Translations under genes and position numbers: made by a program
From: an uncultured Pseudomonas sp.
GTDB taxonomy: Bacteria; Pseudomonadota; Gammaproteobacteria; Pseudomonadales; Pseudomonadaceae
NCBI RefSeq assembly: GCF_946885885.1
Contig: NZ_CAMPHN010000043.1
Span: forward strand, 1 to 30,185
Direction: 5' to 3'
Length of the DNA: 30,185 bases
The notes under the pieces: model-generated
What the model saw: only the letters and a program-made list of their open reading frames with translations
What the model was told of the DNA's origin: nothing
The model's database searches: none
Part shown: in pieces, positions 20,480 to 29,497 of the stretch
Numbering within the stretch: the first letter of the stretch is position 1
Layout of the letters: each line of letters opens with the position of its first letter

Positions 20480-21127
20480 TCAACCCGGCAAACAAACCCC
20501 AGTCCCACCCAACCCACAATACCCTCCAGGATTTTTCGCCAGATACTGCTGGTGATAGGCCTCGGCGTAGTAGAACTGCGGGGCTTCGGCGATTTCGGTG
20601 GTGATGGGGCCGAAGCCGGCCTTTTCCAGTTCGGCCTCGAACTGCACCTGGCTGGCCTGGGCGGCGGTGAGTTGTTCGGGGCTGTAGCAGTAGATGGCCG
20701 AGCGGTATTGGCTGCCAATGTCGTTACCTTGGCGCATACCTTGGGTCGGGTTGTGGGCTTCCCAGAAGACTTTGAGTAAGGCTGCATAGCTGGTTTGTTT
20801 GGGATCGAATGCCACCAGCACCGCTTCGGTGTGGCCGGTGAGGCCGGAGCAGGTTTCTTCGTAGGTGGGGTTCGGGGTGTGGCCGCCGGCGTAGCCGACC
20901 GCGGTGGTCCATACGCCGGGCTGTTGCCAGAAGCGCCGTTCGGCGCCCCAGAAGCAGCCCATGGCGAAGACCGCTTGTTGCAGGCCGACGGGGAACGGTC
21001 CTTGCAGCGGGTGGCCGTTGACGTAGTGGGCGTCCGGTACTGCCAGTGGGGTGTCGCGGCCGGGCAGGGCTTGCTCGGCGCTGGGCAGTTCGAGTTTGTG
21101 GGCGAGAATTTGCGAGCGCAGAACCAT
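20480..21127 (-). CDS. msrA: Peptide methionine (S)-sulfoxide reductase MsrA
   Basis: MsrA reduces methionine-S-sulfoxide in oxidised proteins, using thioredoxin for recycling. The 215 residues match E. coli MsrA (212). The catalytic cysteine is Cys58 in GCFWGAE, and the recycling cysteines are Cys204 and Cys212 in [14 protein letters not shown]. Other signatures, [18 protein letters not shown] and the [19 protein letters not shown] block, are complete. The long N-terminal arm (about 50 residues) is typical of the enterobacterial/pseudomonad type. GAGGA 8-9 bases upstream supports the ATG at 21127. Its place beside dipA matches PAO1 gene order as I remember it (PA5017/PA5018). Confidence 0.97.
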   Translation of the reverse strand: MVLRSQILAHKLELPSAEQALPGRDTPLAVPDAHYVNGHPLQGPFPVGLQQAVFAMGCFWGAERRFWQQPGVWTTAVGYAGGHTPNPTYEETCSGLTGHTEAVLVAFDPKQTSYAALLKVFWEAHNPTQGMRQGNDIGSQYRSAIYCYSPEQLTAAQASQVQFEAELEKAGFGPITTEIAEAPQFYYAEAYHQQYLAKNPGGYCGLGGTGVCLPG

Positions 21128-21243
21128 TAGCCGTTTCCTCGTTTCAGGCGGGTTTCCAAATAGACCGCGTAGTGCGCGCGGCGTTACGGATGATGTAGAT
21201 GCGGCCTGGGGAGGCAGGGCGGCGCTTCGTTGGGCCGCACTCC

Positions 21244-21293
21244 GCTTTAGCCGCGATTGACCTTACAGGCGCTGAAAGCATCGCGGCTAAAGC
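21244..21293. repeat. Long perfect inverted repeat upstream of msrA (REP pair)
   Basis: GCTTTAGCCGCGAT (21244-21257) and ATCGCGGCTAAAGC (21280-21293) are perfect 14-base arms, followed by CCCTCCTAC. The form matches the GTAGGAGGGGCTTTAGCCGCGA repeat common in Pseudomonas. It lies about 120 bases upstream of msrA. Confidence 0.7.
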
Positions 21294-21344
21294 CCCTCCT
21301 ACCTAGCCTTGGTATTGAATCGACACATGATGGTAGTCACGACA

Positions 21345-21506
21345 CTAGCAGGCTGTTGAAAAACTACCTGCGTTGCCATTGCTGCGTTAAAAACAGGCCG
21401 GGACTCGGTGTCTCAAAATGCTCATTTACAACACGTAAACTCCGTTTTTTCACCTGTTTTTGCCTTGCACTGGCTGCCTCGCCTACGTTTTTCAACGGCC
21501 TGCTAG
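21345..21506. repeat. MITE-like palindromic element at the dipA 3' end
   Basis: The 20-base ends at 21345-21364 and 21487-21506 are inverted copies that differ at one position (CTAGCAGGC...GTTGAAAAAC). The interior is also imperfectly self-complementary (AAAACAGG near 21391 against CCTGTTTT near 21452). It carries no gene, so it is a 162-base non-autonomous, MITE-like repeat. I recall this kind of TGTTGAAAAAC...GTTTTTCAACA sequence as dispersed in pseudomonad genomes. The right end supplies the dipA stop codon. Confidence 0.75.
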
Positions 21507-24139
21507 CCCCGGCAAGGGTAGCGTTTCAGGCTATCGGCCAGTTGGCTGCCGGCGATCGGTTGGTCGAACAGGTAGCCTTGGCCGATATCGCAGTTGTGCC
21601 GGCGCAGGAAGGCCAGTTGTGCGGCGGTTTCGATGCCTTCGGCGACGACTTTGAGCTTGAGGTTGTGGGCCATGGCGATCACCGCCGAGGTGATTTCCAT
21701 GTCGTCCTGGTCCTCGGGGATGTCCATGATAAAGCTGCGGTCGATCTTGATCACATCGATGGGGAATTTCTTCAGGTAGCTGAGTGATGAATAGCCGGTG
21801 CCGAAGTCGTCCATGGCCAGGGTCAGGCCGAGGCTTTTCAGGCGGCTGAGTTGATGGCGGGTGTCGTCGGTGGCTTCCAGTAGCAGGCCCTCGGTCAACT
21901 CAAGCTCGAGCAGGCCGGGGTCGAGTTGTTCTTCGTGCAGAATCGCCGCGATCGAGCCGACCAGGTCGATATCGGAAAACTGCTTGGGCGAGAGGTTGAT
22001 CGCCACTTGCAGGTTGCCGAGCCCGACTTTGCTCAACTGCTGGCTCATACGGCAGGCTTGGCGTACCACCCATTTGCCGATGGGGATGATCAGCCCGGTT
22101 TCTTCGGCGACGCTGATGAATTGATCCGGGCGGATCATGCCTTTTTCCGGATGGTGCCAGCGCAGCAGCGCTTCCAGGCCGAGCAAACGCCCGGTTTTCA
22201 GGCACAGTTTGGGTTGGTAATACACCTCGAGCTCGCTCTGATCGAGCGCGCGCCGCAGGTTGTTCTCGACGAACAGTTTGTAGTTGGCTTCGGCATTCAG
22301 CGCCTGGTTGAACACCTGCAACTGGTTCTTGCCGTTGGCTTTGGCCTTATGCAAGGCGATGCCGGCGTGTTTCATCAGGGTTTGCGGGTCGTTGCCGTGT
22401 TCGGGCGCGCAGGCCAGGCCGACCGAGCCGGTGATGCTGATCAGGTGGCTGTCGACGAATATCGGTTGTTCCAGACTGTGCAGCACTTGTTGCGCCAGCT
22501 GCTGAGCCGCGACCAGGTCGGCTACGCCCATCAATATGGCGAATTCGTTGCTGGCGAAGCGCGCGAGAATGCCGCCGCTGTCGATGCTGGCGGACAGTCG
22601 TTCGGCCAGGCTGATCAGCAGCTTGTCGCCGGTCTGATGGCCGAGGCTGTCGTTGATCCGTTTGAAGTTGTCGATGTCCACCAGCAGCAGGCTGACGGGC
22701 GGCGGCGTACTGGCGGCGAAATGCTGGTTCAGGCTGCGGATAAAGGCATAGCGATTGCCCAGGCCGGTGAGACTGTCGACATAAGCCAGACGCTCGATAT
22801 GCTGCTGCGCCTGTTTGCTCTTGCTGATGTCTTCATAGATGCCGATGTAGTGGGTCAGGGTGCCATCGTCGGCATGCACCTTGGAAATCGACAGCTGCGC
22901 CCAGTAGGGTTCGCGGTTCTTGCGCAGGCTCTTGAACTCGCCCTGCCAGCTGTTGTTTTCAGCGAGGCTGGCGCGGGCGGTGTCGAACAGGCCGCTCAGG
23001 TTCTCCAGGGCGGGCAGTTCGGTCAGGCGCTGGCCCCTGACCTCGTCGGCGTCGTATTGGGTGATGGCGGTGAAACTCGAGTTGACGTATTCCACCTCGC
23101 CATTGCGGTTGACCAGAATAAAGGCGCTGGCGCTTTGTTCCACGGCGCGTTGGAACAGGTGCAGCGCGCTGGCGGCGCTGCGCCTTTGCTGGTTGCTCAG
23201 CACATGGGCGTATTGATCTGCCAGCTCGCCGGCGAAGGCCACTTCGTCCGCTTGCCAGACGCGCTCTGCGCCAACGTGTTCCATGCACAGCACGCCCACC
23301 ACTTCGCCATCGACGCGGATGCTGGCGTCGAGCATGGCGCCGATACCCTGGGGGACCAGGTAGCCATCGCGTAGTTCGCAGGTGCGTGGGTCGGTAAGGG
23401 CGTTATACGCATCGATCGCCCTACCGCCCTGCAAAGCTTGCAGGTACGCCGGGAACTGGCTGATATCGATAGGCTGTGGACATTCGTGAGCCTGGATATC
23501 GCAGCGGTACAGTACTACCGGGTCGAGGTTTTGTTCGTGTAGAGCCCAGATGCTGGCGCGGGTCACATCGTAGATTTCGCAGGCGGCCCGGGTGATTTGT
23601 TGGGCGGCCTCCATCAGGGGATCGGCAGTGCTGTAACGTTGCTGCGCCAGACGCACGATCAGGTTCTGCTGCGCGCGAGTACGGGCTTGCTGCAGTTGAT
23701 CTTGCTGACGTCGCTGTTGCTGCAAAGGGTTGTGGGCCTTCGTCGGAGCCTGTACCTGCACCAGATAGCCGCGCAGTAAATGGCGGCCATGCTGCTTGTA
23801 GGGTTCGCCCAGTTCGAGCAAATCGAGCGGGCCGTTGGGCGTATGCAGGGTGTATTGCACCAGGTAATGCGTCTGCTGCACGAGTTGCAACTGAATGCTC
23901 TCATGCAACTGGTGGCGCACTTCGGGCTCCATCAGGCTGGCGTAGGGCGAATCCAGCAAGGTGCAGAGTTCGGTGGCGGCGACGCCGAGTTGGCGCTCGC
24001 AGGCCGGGTCGAGAAACAACAGGGTCCAGCTGGCTTCGTTGAGCCGCTCGAAACGCAACATGCCGAGCCGTGCCGGCACTGGCAACTGCGTCACAACCTC
24101 GGCCGCTAAGTTGTTAGCGGCATCGGGATGGCTTTTCAT
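21503..24139 (-). CDS. dipA: Cyclic-di-GMP phosphodiesterase DipA (GAF-PAS-GGDEF-EAL)
   Basis: The protein degrades c-di-GMP; DipA of P. aeruginosa (PA5017) is required for biofilm dispersion. The 878 residues contain a PAS-like N-terminal part (about 20-130), a GAF domain (about 180-325), a PAS domain (about 335-450, FILVNRNGEVEYVNSSF), a GGDEF domain (about 460-620) and an EAL domain (about 640-875). The GGDEF signature is degenerate, ASNEF at 529-533, so cyclase activity is unlikely. The EAL domain keeps Glu656 of EAL, Asp777-Asp778 in DDFGTG and VVAEGIET, so phosphodiesterase activity is expected. No membrane helix is obvious. The ATG at 24139 has only a weak site. The stop codon lies in the end of a MITE-like repeat. 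The ortholog call also rests on synteny with aceEF and msrA. Confidence 0.9.
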   Translation of the reverse strand: MKSHPDAANNLAAEVVTQLPVPARLGMLRFERLNEASWTLLFLDPACERQLGVAATELCTLLDSPYASLMEPEVRHQLHESIQLQLVQQTHYLVQYTLHTPNGPLDLLELGEPYKQHGRHLLRGYLVQVQAPTKAHNPLQQQRRQQDQLQQARTRAQQNLIVRLAQQRYSTADPLMEAAQQITRAACEIYDVTRASIWALHEQNLDPVVLYRCDIQAHECPQPIDISQFPAYLQALQGGRAIDAYNALTDPRTCELRDGYLVPQGIGAMLDASIRVDGEVVGVLCMEHVGAERVWQADEVAFAGELADQYAHVLSNQQRRSAASALHLFQRAVEQSASAFILVNRNGEVEYVNSSFTAITQYDADEVRGQRLTELPALENLSGLFDTARASLAENNSWQGEFKSLRKNREPYWAQLSISKVHADDGTLTHYIGIYEDISKSKQAQQHIERLAYVDSLTGLGNRYAFIRSLNQHFAASTPPPVSLLLVDIDNFKRINDSLGHQTGDKLLISLAERLSASIDSGGILARFASNEFAILMGVADLVAAQQLAQQVLHSLEQPIFVDSHLISITGSVGLACAPEHGNDPQTLMKHAGIALHKAKANGKNQLQVFNQALNAEANYKLFVENNLRRALDQSELEVYYQPKLCLKTGRLLGLEALLRWHHPEKGMIRPDQFISVAEETGLIIPIGKWVVRQACRMSQQLSKVGLGNLQVAINLSPKQFSDIDLVGSIAAILHEEQLDPGLLELELTEGLLLEATDDTRHQLSRLKSLGLTLAMDDFGTGYSSLSYLKKFPIDVIKIDRSFIMDIPEDQDDMEITSAVIAMAHNLKLKVVAEGIETAAQLAFLRRHNCDIGQGYLFDQPIAGSQLADSLKRYPCRG

Positions 24140-24167
24140 CGATTGGCTGGCTTCCAGTATGCTGACC

Positions 24168-24190
24168 GAAGCGAGTTCTCGGCTCGCTTC
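24168..24190. promoter_or_regulatory. Palindrome in the dipA / 24217 divergent promoter
   Basis: GAAGCGAG (24168-24175) and CTCGCTTC (24183-24190) are perfect 8-base arms with a 7-base centre, in the 77-base gap between two divergent genes. It is a candidate shared operator; a TATAGC near 24193 could be a -10 box for the rightward gene. Confidence 0.4.
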
Positions 24191-24216
24191 ACTATAGCTA
24201 TCGGTAAGGGTGCATC

Positions 24217-24744
24217 ATGCGATTGCGACTGACAAGAAAACTAATGACCGCTGTGTTGCTGGGAGGTTGCCTGGCGGCAACGACCGGCTGGGCCGCGGAG
24301 CCCTCCGTCGGCTTGAGCAGTTCCGAACAGGCACGCTACCTGACGGAGCTCAAGCGCCTGTACCTGACCGAGAACGATCGTCAGGCGTTGTTGGCGCACA
24401 GCAACGACCTGCTGAAGACCTACGCTTTGCGTTCGGCCTATCAAGTCGGTCAGACCGAACGCAAGGATCTGATCTATCAGTTGGCGCTGGGCGCGCCGGG
24501 CGAGTTGGTGTTGCGCGAAGAAACCCGCGATCCGCAGAGTGGCAACGTGGCGGTGCACAACCAGCGGATAAGCCTGTACGGGGTCGATCCCTTTATCCAA
24601 TACGACTGCCCGCGCTCGGGTATCAGCTGTGTGTTGAACAACCCGGCCGACGGCCGTCCGTTGTTGACCATAGTGCGCGATCACCAGGGCGCCGCCGAAC
24701 TGGCCAAGGCGCTGAGCTTTCTGATTCGTAATCTACAGAAGTAA
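24217..24744 (+). CDS. Conserved small secreted hypothetical protein
   Basis: I do not recognise a functional family. The 175-residue product starts with a signal peptide (MRLRLTRKLMTAVLLGGCLAATTGWA, probable cleavage at about residue 26; a lipobox-like GGC is present but followed by Leu, so lipidation is uncertain). The mature part is mixed alpha/beta, with an acidic/helical segment (SSSEQARYLTELKRLYLTEN) and a region YGVDPFIQYDCPRSGISCVLNNP containing two cysteines, which may form a disulfide. AAGGGTG just upstream supports the ATG at 24217. It is divergent from dipA and convergent with aceF. Confidence 0.78.
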   Translation: MRLRLTRKLMTAVLLGGCLAATTGWAAEPSVGLSSSEQARYLTELKRLYLTENDRQALLAHSNDLLKTYALRSAYQVGQTERKDLIYQLALGAPGELVLREETRDPQSGNVAVHNQRISLYGVDPFIQYDCPRSGISCVLNNPADGRPLLTIVRDHQGAAELAKALSFLIRNLQK

Positions 24745-24854
24745 GGGGCGTTGAGGTGTGACCTGTGACGGGCCTTGTTCCCCACGGGCACCCGAATGGC
24801 GGACAAGCCTTCGGCATGTCGCGCCCTACCACTGTACGCAACTATTCCAGCATG

Positions 24855-24884
24855 CAAAAAAAACCCCGCCAACGAGGCGGGGTT
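24855..24884 (-). terminator. Intrinsic terminator of aceE-aceF
   Basis: Read on the minus strand, AACCCCGCC, a TCGTT loop and GGCGGGGTT form a perfect 9-bp stem followed by a run of eight T (24856-24863 as A on the plus strand). It lies about 40 bases after the aceF stop and is the strongest terminator in the window. Confidence 0.92.
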
Positions 24885-24924
24885 GAGGGTACGAGCGTGG
24901 CGTGCTCGAAAGTTGAAGCGGGTG

Positions 24925-26571
24925 TTACAGCAGCATGGTGCGGATATCCGTCAGCACGTCGCCGAGGCGTTTGGTGAAGCGTGCGGCGGCGGCGCCATTG
25001 ATTACCCGGTGATCGTAGGACAGCGACAACGGCAGCATCAGCTTGGGCTGGAAGGCCTTACCGTCCCAGACCGGCTGGATGGTCGCCTTGCTGACGCCGA
25101 GGATCGCCACTTCCGGCGCGTTGACGATCGGCGTGAAGCCGGTGCCGCCAATATGGCCGAGGCTGGAGATGGTGAAGCAGGCGCCTTGCATGTCGTCGGC
25201 CGCAAGTTTCTTGGTGCGGGCCTTTTCCGCCAGCGCGGCGGCTTCGGCAGCGAGTTGCAGCAGGCTCTTCTGGTCGACGTTCTTGATCACCGGCACCAGC
25301 AGACCGTCCGGGGTGTCCACGGCGAAGCCGATGTGCACGTACTTCTTGCGGATGATCGCCTTGCCGCTCGGCGCCAGCGAGCTGTTGAAGTCCGGCAGTT
25401 CCTTGAGCAGGTAGGCACAGGCTTTCAATAGCAACGGCAGCACGGTGAGCTTGACCCCGGCCTTCTCGGCCACGGCTTTCTGCGCGACGCGGAAGGCTTC
25501 CAGCTCGGTGATGTCGGCCGAGTCGAATTGGGTCACATGCGGCACATTGAGCCAGCTGCGGTGCAGGTTGGCGGCGCCGACCTGCATCAGGCGGGTCATC
25601 GACACTTCTTCGACTTCACCGAACTTGCTGAAGTCGACCGCTGGGATCGGCGGAATGCCGGCACCGCCAGTGGCGCCGGCCGGCGCTTCCTTGGCCTTCT
25701 GCAGCATGGCTTTGACGTGCAGTTGCACGTCTTCCTTGAGGATGCGCTCCTTCGGGCCGGTGCCTTTGACTTCGGCCAGATTGACGCCGAAATCGCGGGC
25801 CAGCTGACGCACCGCGGGGCCTGCATGCACTGCGCTGCCGCTGGACGGCACTTGCGCTGCCGCCGCGCTGGCGGCAGCGGCCGACAGTTTGGCGATGGCG
25901 TTGACTTCGGCGACCACCTCGGGCGCTGCGCCAGCCGGCGTGCTGTGCACCGTCTGAGCGGCTGCCGGGGCCGCAGCAGGTGCCGCAGGTGCGGCACCGG
26001 CCACCTTGAGCTTGAGGATCAGGTCGCCGGTGCCGACTTCGTCGTCCAGCTTGACCTCGACGCTTTCCACCACGCCGGCGGCCGGCGAGGGGATTTCCAT
26101 GCTGGCCTTGTCCGATTCCAGAGTGATCAGCGACTGGTCGGCTTCCACCGTGTCGCCGGCCTTGACCAGCACTTCGATGATCTTGGCCTTGCCGGCCGAG
26201 CCGATATCCGGCACGTGGACATCCTGCACGCTGGCGCTGGCGCTGGCAGCAGGCGCCGCAGCGGCGGGAGCCGGCGTTTCGGCTTTCGCCGGTTCGGCGG
26301 CTTTGGCTGGCGCCTGCGCAGGTGCGGCCTCGGTGGCGCCCTCGGCTTCCAGTTCGAGCAGTTCGTCGCCTTCCTTCAGGCTGTCGCCGAGCTTGACCTT
26401 GATGCTTTTCACCACGCCGCCCTTGGGCGCCGGGATTTCCATGCTGGCCTTATCCGACTCGAGGGTCAGCAGGCTCTGGTCGGCTTCGATGCGGTCGCCG
26501 ACTTTCACCATCAGTTCGATCACTTCACCCTCACCGCCGCCGATGTCGGGTACGCGAATCAATTCACTCAT
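24925..26571 (-). CDS. aceF: Pyruvate dehydrogenase E2, dihydrolipoyl acetyltransferase
   Basis: AceF forms the core of the pyruvate dehydrogenase complex and passes the acetyl group from E1 to coenzyme A through a swinging lipoyl arm. The ATG at 26571 (548 residues) has AAGGAG 7-8 bases upstream; the frame runs further into aceE but without homology. Two lipoyl domains are visible, with the lipoylated Lys41 and Lys155 in ESDKASMEIP. They are joined by Ala/Pro-rich linkers, followed by an E3/E1-binding domain (GPAVRQLARDFGVNL, about 290-330) and the acetyltransferase domain with catalytic His521 in SYDHRVING. It starts 11 bases after aceE, so the two form an operon ending at the terminator at 24855-24884. 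Two lipoyl domains is the usual pseudomonad number (E. coli has three). Confidence 0.97.
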   Translation of the reverse strand: MSELIRVPDIGGGEGEVIELMVKVGDRIEADQSLLTLESDKASMEIPAPKGGVVKSIKVKLGDSLKEGDELLELEAEGATEAAPAQAPAKAAEPAKAETPAPAAAAPAASASASVQDVHVPDIGSAGKAKIIEVLVKAGDTVEADQSLITLESDKASMEIPSPAAGVVESVEVKLDDEVGTGDLILKLKVAGAAPAAPAAAPAAAQTVHSTPAGAAPEVVAEVNAIAKLSAAAASAAAAQVPSSGSAVHAGPAVRQLARDFGVNLAEVKGTGPKERILKEDVQLHVKAMLQKAKEAPAGATGGAGIPPIPAVDFSKFGEVEEVSMTRLMQVGAANLHRSWLNVPHVTQFDSADITELEAFRVAQKAVAEKAGVKLTVLPLLLKACAYLLKELPDFNSSLAPSGKAIIRKKYVHIGFAVDTPDGLLVPVIKNVDQKSLLQLAAEAAALAEKARTKKLAADDMQGACFTISSLGHIGGTGFTPIVNAPEVAILGVSKATIQPVWDGKAFQPKLMLPLSLSYDHRVINGAAAARFTKRLGDVLTDIRTMLL

Positions 26572-26582
26572 CGTTTCGCTCC

Positions 26583-29228
26583 TTAGCAGTCCAGCGGGTT
26601 GAGTTTTTCCGGGTCGATACCGAACTTGGCGATGGCGTCGGCCAGCACCTTGGCTTCGATTTCGCCACGGTCTACCAGGGCTTCGAGAGCGGCGAGGACA
26701 ACCCAGTTGCGGTCCACTTCGAAGAAGTGGCGCAGCTTCTTGCGGCTGTCGCTGCGGCCGAAGCCGTCGGTGCCCAGGACCTTGTATTCCTTGCTCGGCA
26801 CCCACTGGCGAATCTGCTCGGCGAACAGCTTCATGTAGTCGGTGCTGGCGATGACCGGGCCTTTACGCCCTTTCAGGCACTGCTCGATATGGGTCTGTTT
26901 CGGCTTCTGTCCCGGGTGCAGGCGGTTGCTGCGCTCCACGGCCAGGCCTTCACGACGCAGTTCGTTGAAGCTGGTGACGCTCCAGACGTCGGCGCCGACA
27001 TTGAACTGCTCGCGGAGGATCTTCGCCGCCTCGCGCACTTCGCGCAGGATGGTGCCGGAGCCGAGCAACTGCACGTGATGCGCGGCTTCCTTCTTGTCTT
27101 CCTCGAGCAGGTACATGCCCTTGATGATGCCGTCCTCGGCGCCCGCAGGCATCGCCGGCTGCTGGTAGGCCTCGTTCATCACGGTGATGTAGTAGAAGAC
27201 GTTCTGCTGTTCTTCCATCATCTGCCGCGTGCCTTCGCGGATGATCACCGCCAGCTCGTAGCCGTAGGTGGGGTCATAGGTGCGGCAGTTGGGGATGGTC
27301 GCGGCCATGATGTGGCTGTGGCCGTCTTCGTGCTGCAAGCCTTCGCCGTTCAGCGTGGTGCGTCCGGCGGTGCCGCCGATCAGGAAACCACGGGTGCGGC
27401 TGTCGCCAGCGGCCCAAGCCAGGTCGCCGATACGCTGGAAACCGAACATCGAGTAGAAGATGTAGAACGGCAGCATCGGCTGGTTGTGGCAGCTGTAGCT
27501 GGTGCCCGCGGCGATGAAGGAGCTCATGGCGCCGGCTTCGTTAATGCCTTCCTCGAGGATCTGACCTTTCTTGTCCTCGCGGTAGAACATCACCTGATCC
27601 TTGTCGACCGGCTCGTACAGCTGGCCGACCGAGGAGTAGATGCCGAGCTGGCGGAACATGCCTTCCATACCGAAGGTACGGGCTTCGTCCGGGATGATCG
27701 GGACGATGCGGCTGCCCAGCTCCTTGTCCTTGACCAACTGCGCGAGGATGCGCACGAAGGCCATGGTGGTGGAGATTTCACGGTCGCCGGAGCCGTCAAG
27801 GATGGCCTTGAGGGTATCCAGTGGCGGGGTCGGAATGCTGAAACTGTTGACCCGGCGCTGCGGCACGAAACCACCCAGGGCGGCGCGACGTTCGTGCAGG
27901 TACTTGTATTCGGCGCTGCCTTCTTCGGGTTTGAAGAACGGCAGGTCTTCGAGCTGATCGTCCTTGACGGGGATGTCGAAGCGGTCGCGGAATTTCTTCA
28001 GGCTGTCGACATCGACCTTCTTGGTGTTGTGCGCGGTGTTCTTCGCTTCGCCGGCGCCGGTGCCATAACCCTTGATGGTCTTGGCCAGTACCACGGTCGG
28101 TTGACCTTTGTGGTGCACGGCCTCGTGGTAGGCTGCATAGACCTTATAGGGGTCGTGGCCGCCACGGTTGAGCTTCCAGATTTCGTCGTCGGAGAGGTCC
28201 TTGACCATCTCTTTCAGCTCTGGGCTGTTGAAGAAGTGTTCGCGCACGAAGGCGCCGTCTTTGGCTTTGTAGTTCTGGTACTCGCCGTCGATCACTTCGT
28301 CCATGCGGCGTTGCAGGATGCCGTCTTTGTCCTTGGCCAGCAGCGGGTCCCAGAAACGGCCCCAGACCACCTTGTTGACGTTCCACTGGGCGCCGCGGAA
28401 CACGCCTTCGAGTTCCTGAATGATCTTGCCGTTGCCGCGTACCGGGCCGTCGAGGCGCTGCAGGTTGCAGTTGATGACGAAGATCAGGTTGTCCAGCTTC
28501 TCGCGGCCGGCCAGGGAGATCGCACCGAGGGATTCCGGCTCGTCGCACTCGCCGTCGCCGAGGAAGCACCAGACTTTCTGCTTGCCGGCCGGGATATAGC
28601 CGCGGTCTTCCAGGTACTTCATGAAGCGCGCCTGGTAGATCGCCTGGATCGGGCCGAGACCCATGGACACGGTGGGGAACTGCCAGAAGTCCGGCATCAG
28701 CCATGGGTGCGGGTAGGACGACAGGCCTTTGCCATCGACTTCCTGGCGGAAGTTGTTGAGCTGTTCTTCAGTAATTCGGCCTTCCATGAAGGCGCGGGCA
28801 TAAACGCCCGGCGAGGCATGGCCCTGGAAGTAGATCAGGTCGCCGCCGTGTTCGTCGGTCGGGGCCTGGAAGAAGTAGTTGAAGCCGATGTCGTACAGGG
28901 TCGCCGAGGAGGCGAAACTGGAAATGTGACCGCCCAGATCCGGGTCTTGCAGGTTGGTGCGCATCACCATGGCCAAGGCGTTCCAGCGCACCAGCGAGCG
29001 GATGCGGCGTTCCATGAACAGGTCGCCGGGCATGCGGGCTTCGTGGCCTACCGGGATAGTGTTGCGATAAGGCGTGGTGATCGCATAAGGCAACTGGGTA
29101 CCGCTGCGGGTGGCCAGTTCGCCGAGGCGGGTCATCAGATAATGTGCGCGGTCTTCACCTTCACGGTCGAGGACGGATTCCAGCGCGTCCAGCCATTCCT
29201 GGGTTTCGACGGGATCAAGGTCTTGCAT
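26583..29228 (-). CDS. aceE: Pyruvate dehydrogenase E1, homodimeric type
   Basis: AceE decarboxylates pyruvate with thiamine diphosphate and acetylates the lipoyl groups of AceF. The 881 residues match the gammaproteobacterial homodimeric E1 (about 885). The start MQDLDPVETQEWLDAL is typical. The thiamine-diphosphate/Mg motif GDGECDE ... NCNLQ lies near residues 224-257, and the conserved SFIAAGTSYSCH and HEDGHSHI blocks lie in the second half. GGAG 8 bases upstream supports the ATG at 29228. It is the first gene of the aceE-aceF operon and is divergent from glnE. Two matching palindromes in the upstream region point to control by a carbon-responsive regulator. Confidence 0.97.
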   Translation of the reverse strand: MQDLDPVETQEWLDALESVLDREGEDRAHYLMTRLGELATRSGTQLPYAITTPYRNTIPVGHEARMPGDLFMERRIRSLVRWNALAMVMRTNLQDPDLGGHISSFASSATLYDIGFNYFFQAPTDEHGGDLIYFQGHASPGVYARAFMEGRITEEQLNNFRQEVDGKGLSSYPHPWLMPDFWQFPTVSMGLGPIQAIYQARFMKYLEDRGYIPAGKQKVWCFLGDGECDEPESLGAISLAGREKLDNLIFVINCNLQRLDGPVRGNGKIIQELEGVFRGAQWNVNKVVWGRFWDPLLAKDKDGILQRRMDEVIDGEYQNYKAKDGAFVREHFFNSPELKEMVKDLSDDEIWKLNRGGHDPYKVYAAYHEAVHHKGQPTVVLAKTIKGYGTGAGEAKNTAHNTKKVDVDSLKKFRDRFDIPVKDDQLEDLPFFKPEEGSAEYKYLHERRAALGGFVPQRRVNSFSIPTPPLDTLKAILDGSGDREISTTMAFVRILAQLVKDKELGSRIVPIIPDEARTFGMEGMFRQLGIYSSVGQLYEPVDKDQVMFYREDKKGQILEEGINEAGAMSSFIAAGTSYSCHNQPMLPFYIFYSMFGFQRIGDLAWAAGDSRTRGFLIGGTAGRTTLNGEGLQHEDGHSHIMAATIPNCRTYDPTYGYELAVIIREGTRQMMEEQQNVFYYITVMNEAYQQPAMPAGAEDGIIKGMYLLEEDKKEAAHHVQLLGSGTILREVREAAKILREQFNVGADVWSVTSFNELRREGLAVERSNRLHPGQKPKQTHIEQCLKGRKGPVIASTDYMKLFAEQIRQWVPSKEYKVLGTDGFGRSDSRKKLRHFFEVDRNWVVLAALEALVDRGEIEAKVLADAIAKFGIDPEKLNPLDC

Positions 29229-29338
29229 GGCTTGCTCCAGGGCGGAAAGGCTTCCAGAATCGGAGGCCAGGGTTCGTGGCCGACTTCGTGAGTGGCCGCG
29301 TAAATTCTTGGGTTGACCGGCGGGTAGAACCGGCTCCG

Positions 29339-29405
29339 TGTAGTTTTACTACATTTCGAAGCTCTTTTCAGCCTCTGAGATACAAACGTCGGTAGTAAAA
29401 CTACA
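29339..29405. promoter_or_regulatory. Twin palindromic operators upstream of aceE (HexR/RccR-type)
   Basis: TGTAGTTTTACTACA (29339-29353) is a perfect palindrome around TTT, and GGTAGTAAAACTACA (29391-29405) is the same site with one mismatch at its end. The centres are 52 bases apart, 118 and 170 bases upstream of the aceE ATG. The form TGTAGT-N3-ACTACA matches, from memory, the sites bound by RpiR-family regulators such as HexR and RccR, which respond to the Entner-Doudoroff intermediate KDPG; RccR is known to act at aceE in Pseudomonas. The regulator itself is not in the window. Confidence 0.7.
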
Positions 29406-29497
29406 GTTATTTTTTTGTCCGTGACTTTTCCCCGCTCTATTTCGGGCATTTGCCGCGTCTGTGCCATCACGCGCAGCCCGCCGAAAAAGGATAGACC

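Noticed and set aside
26727..29291. Very long open frame (854 codons) on the plus strand opposite aceE
   Set aside because: It is antisense to the well-supported aceE gene, has no recognisable domains, and arises from GC-rich codon bias.
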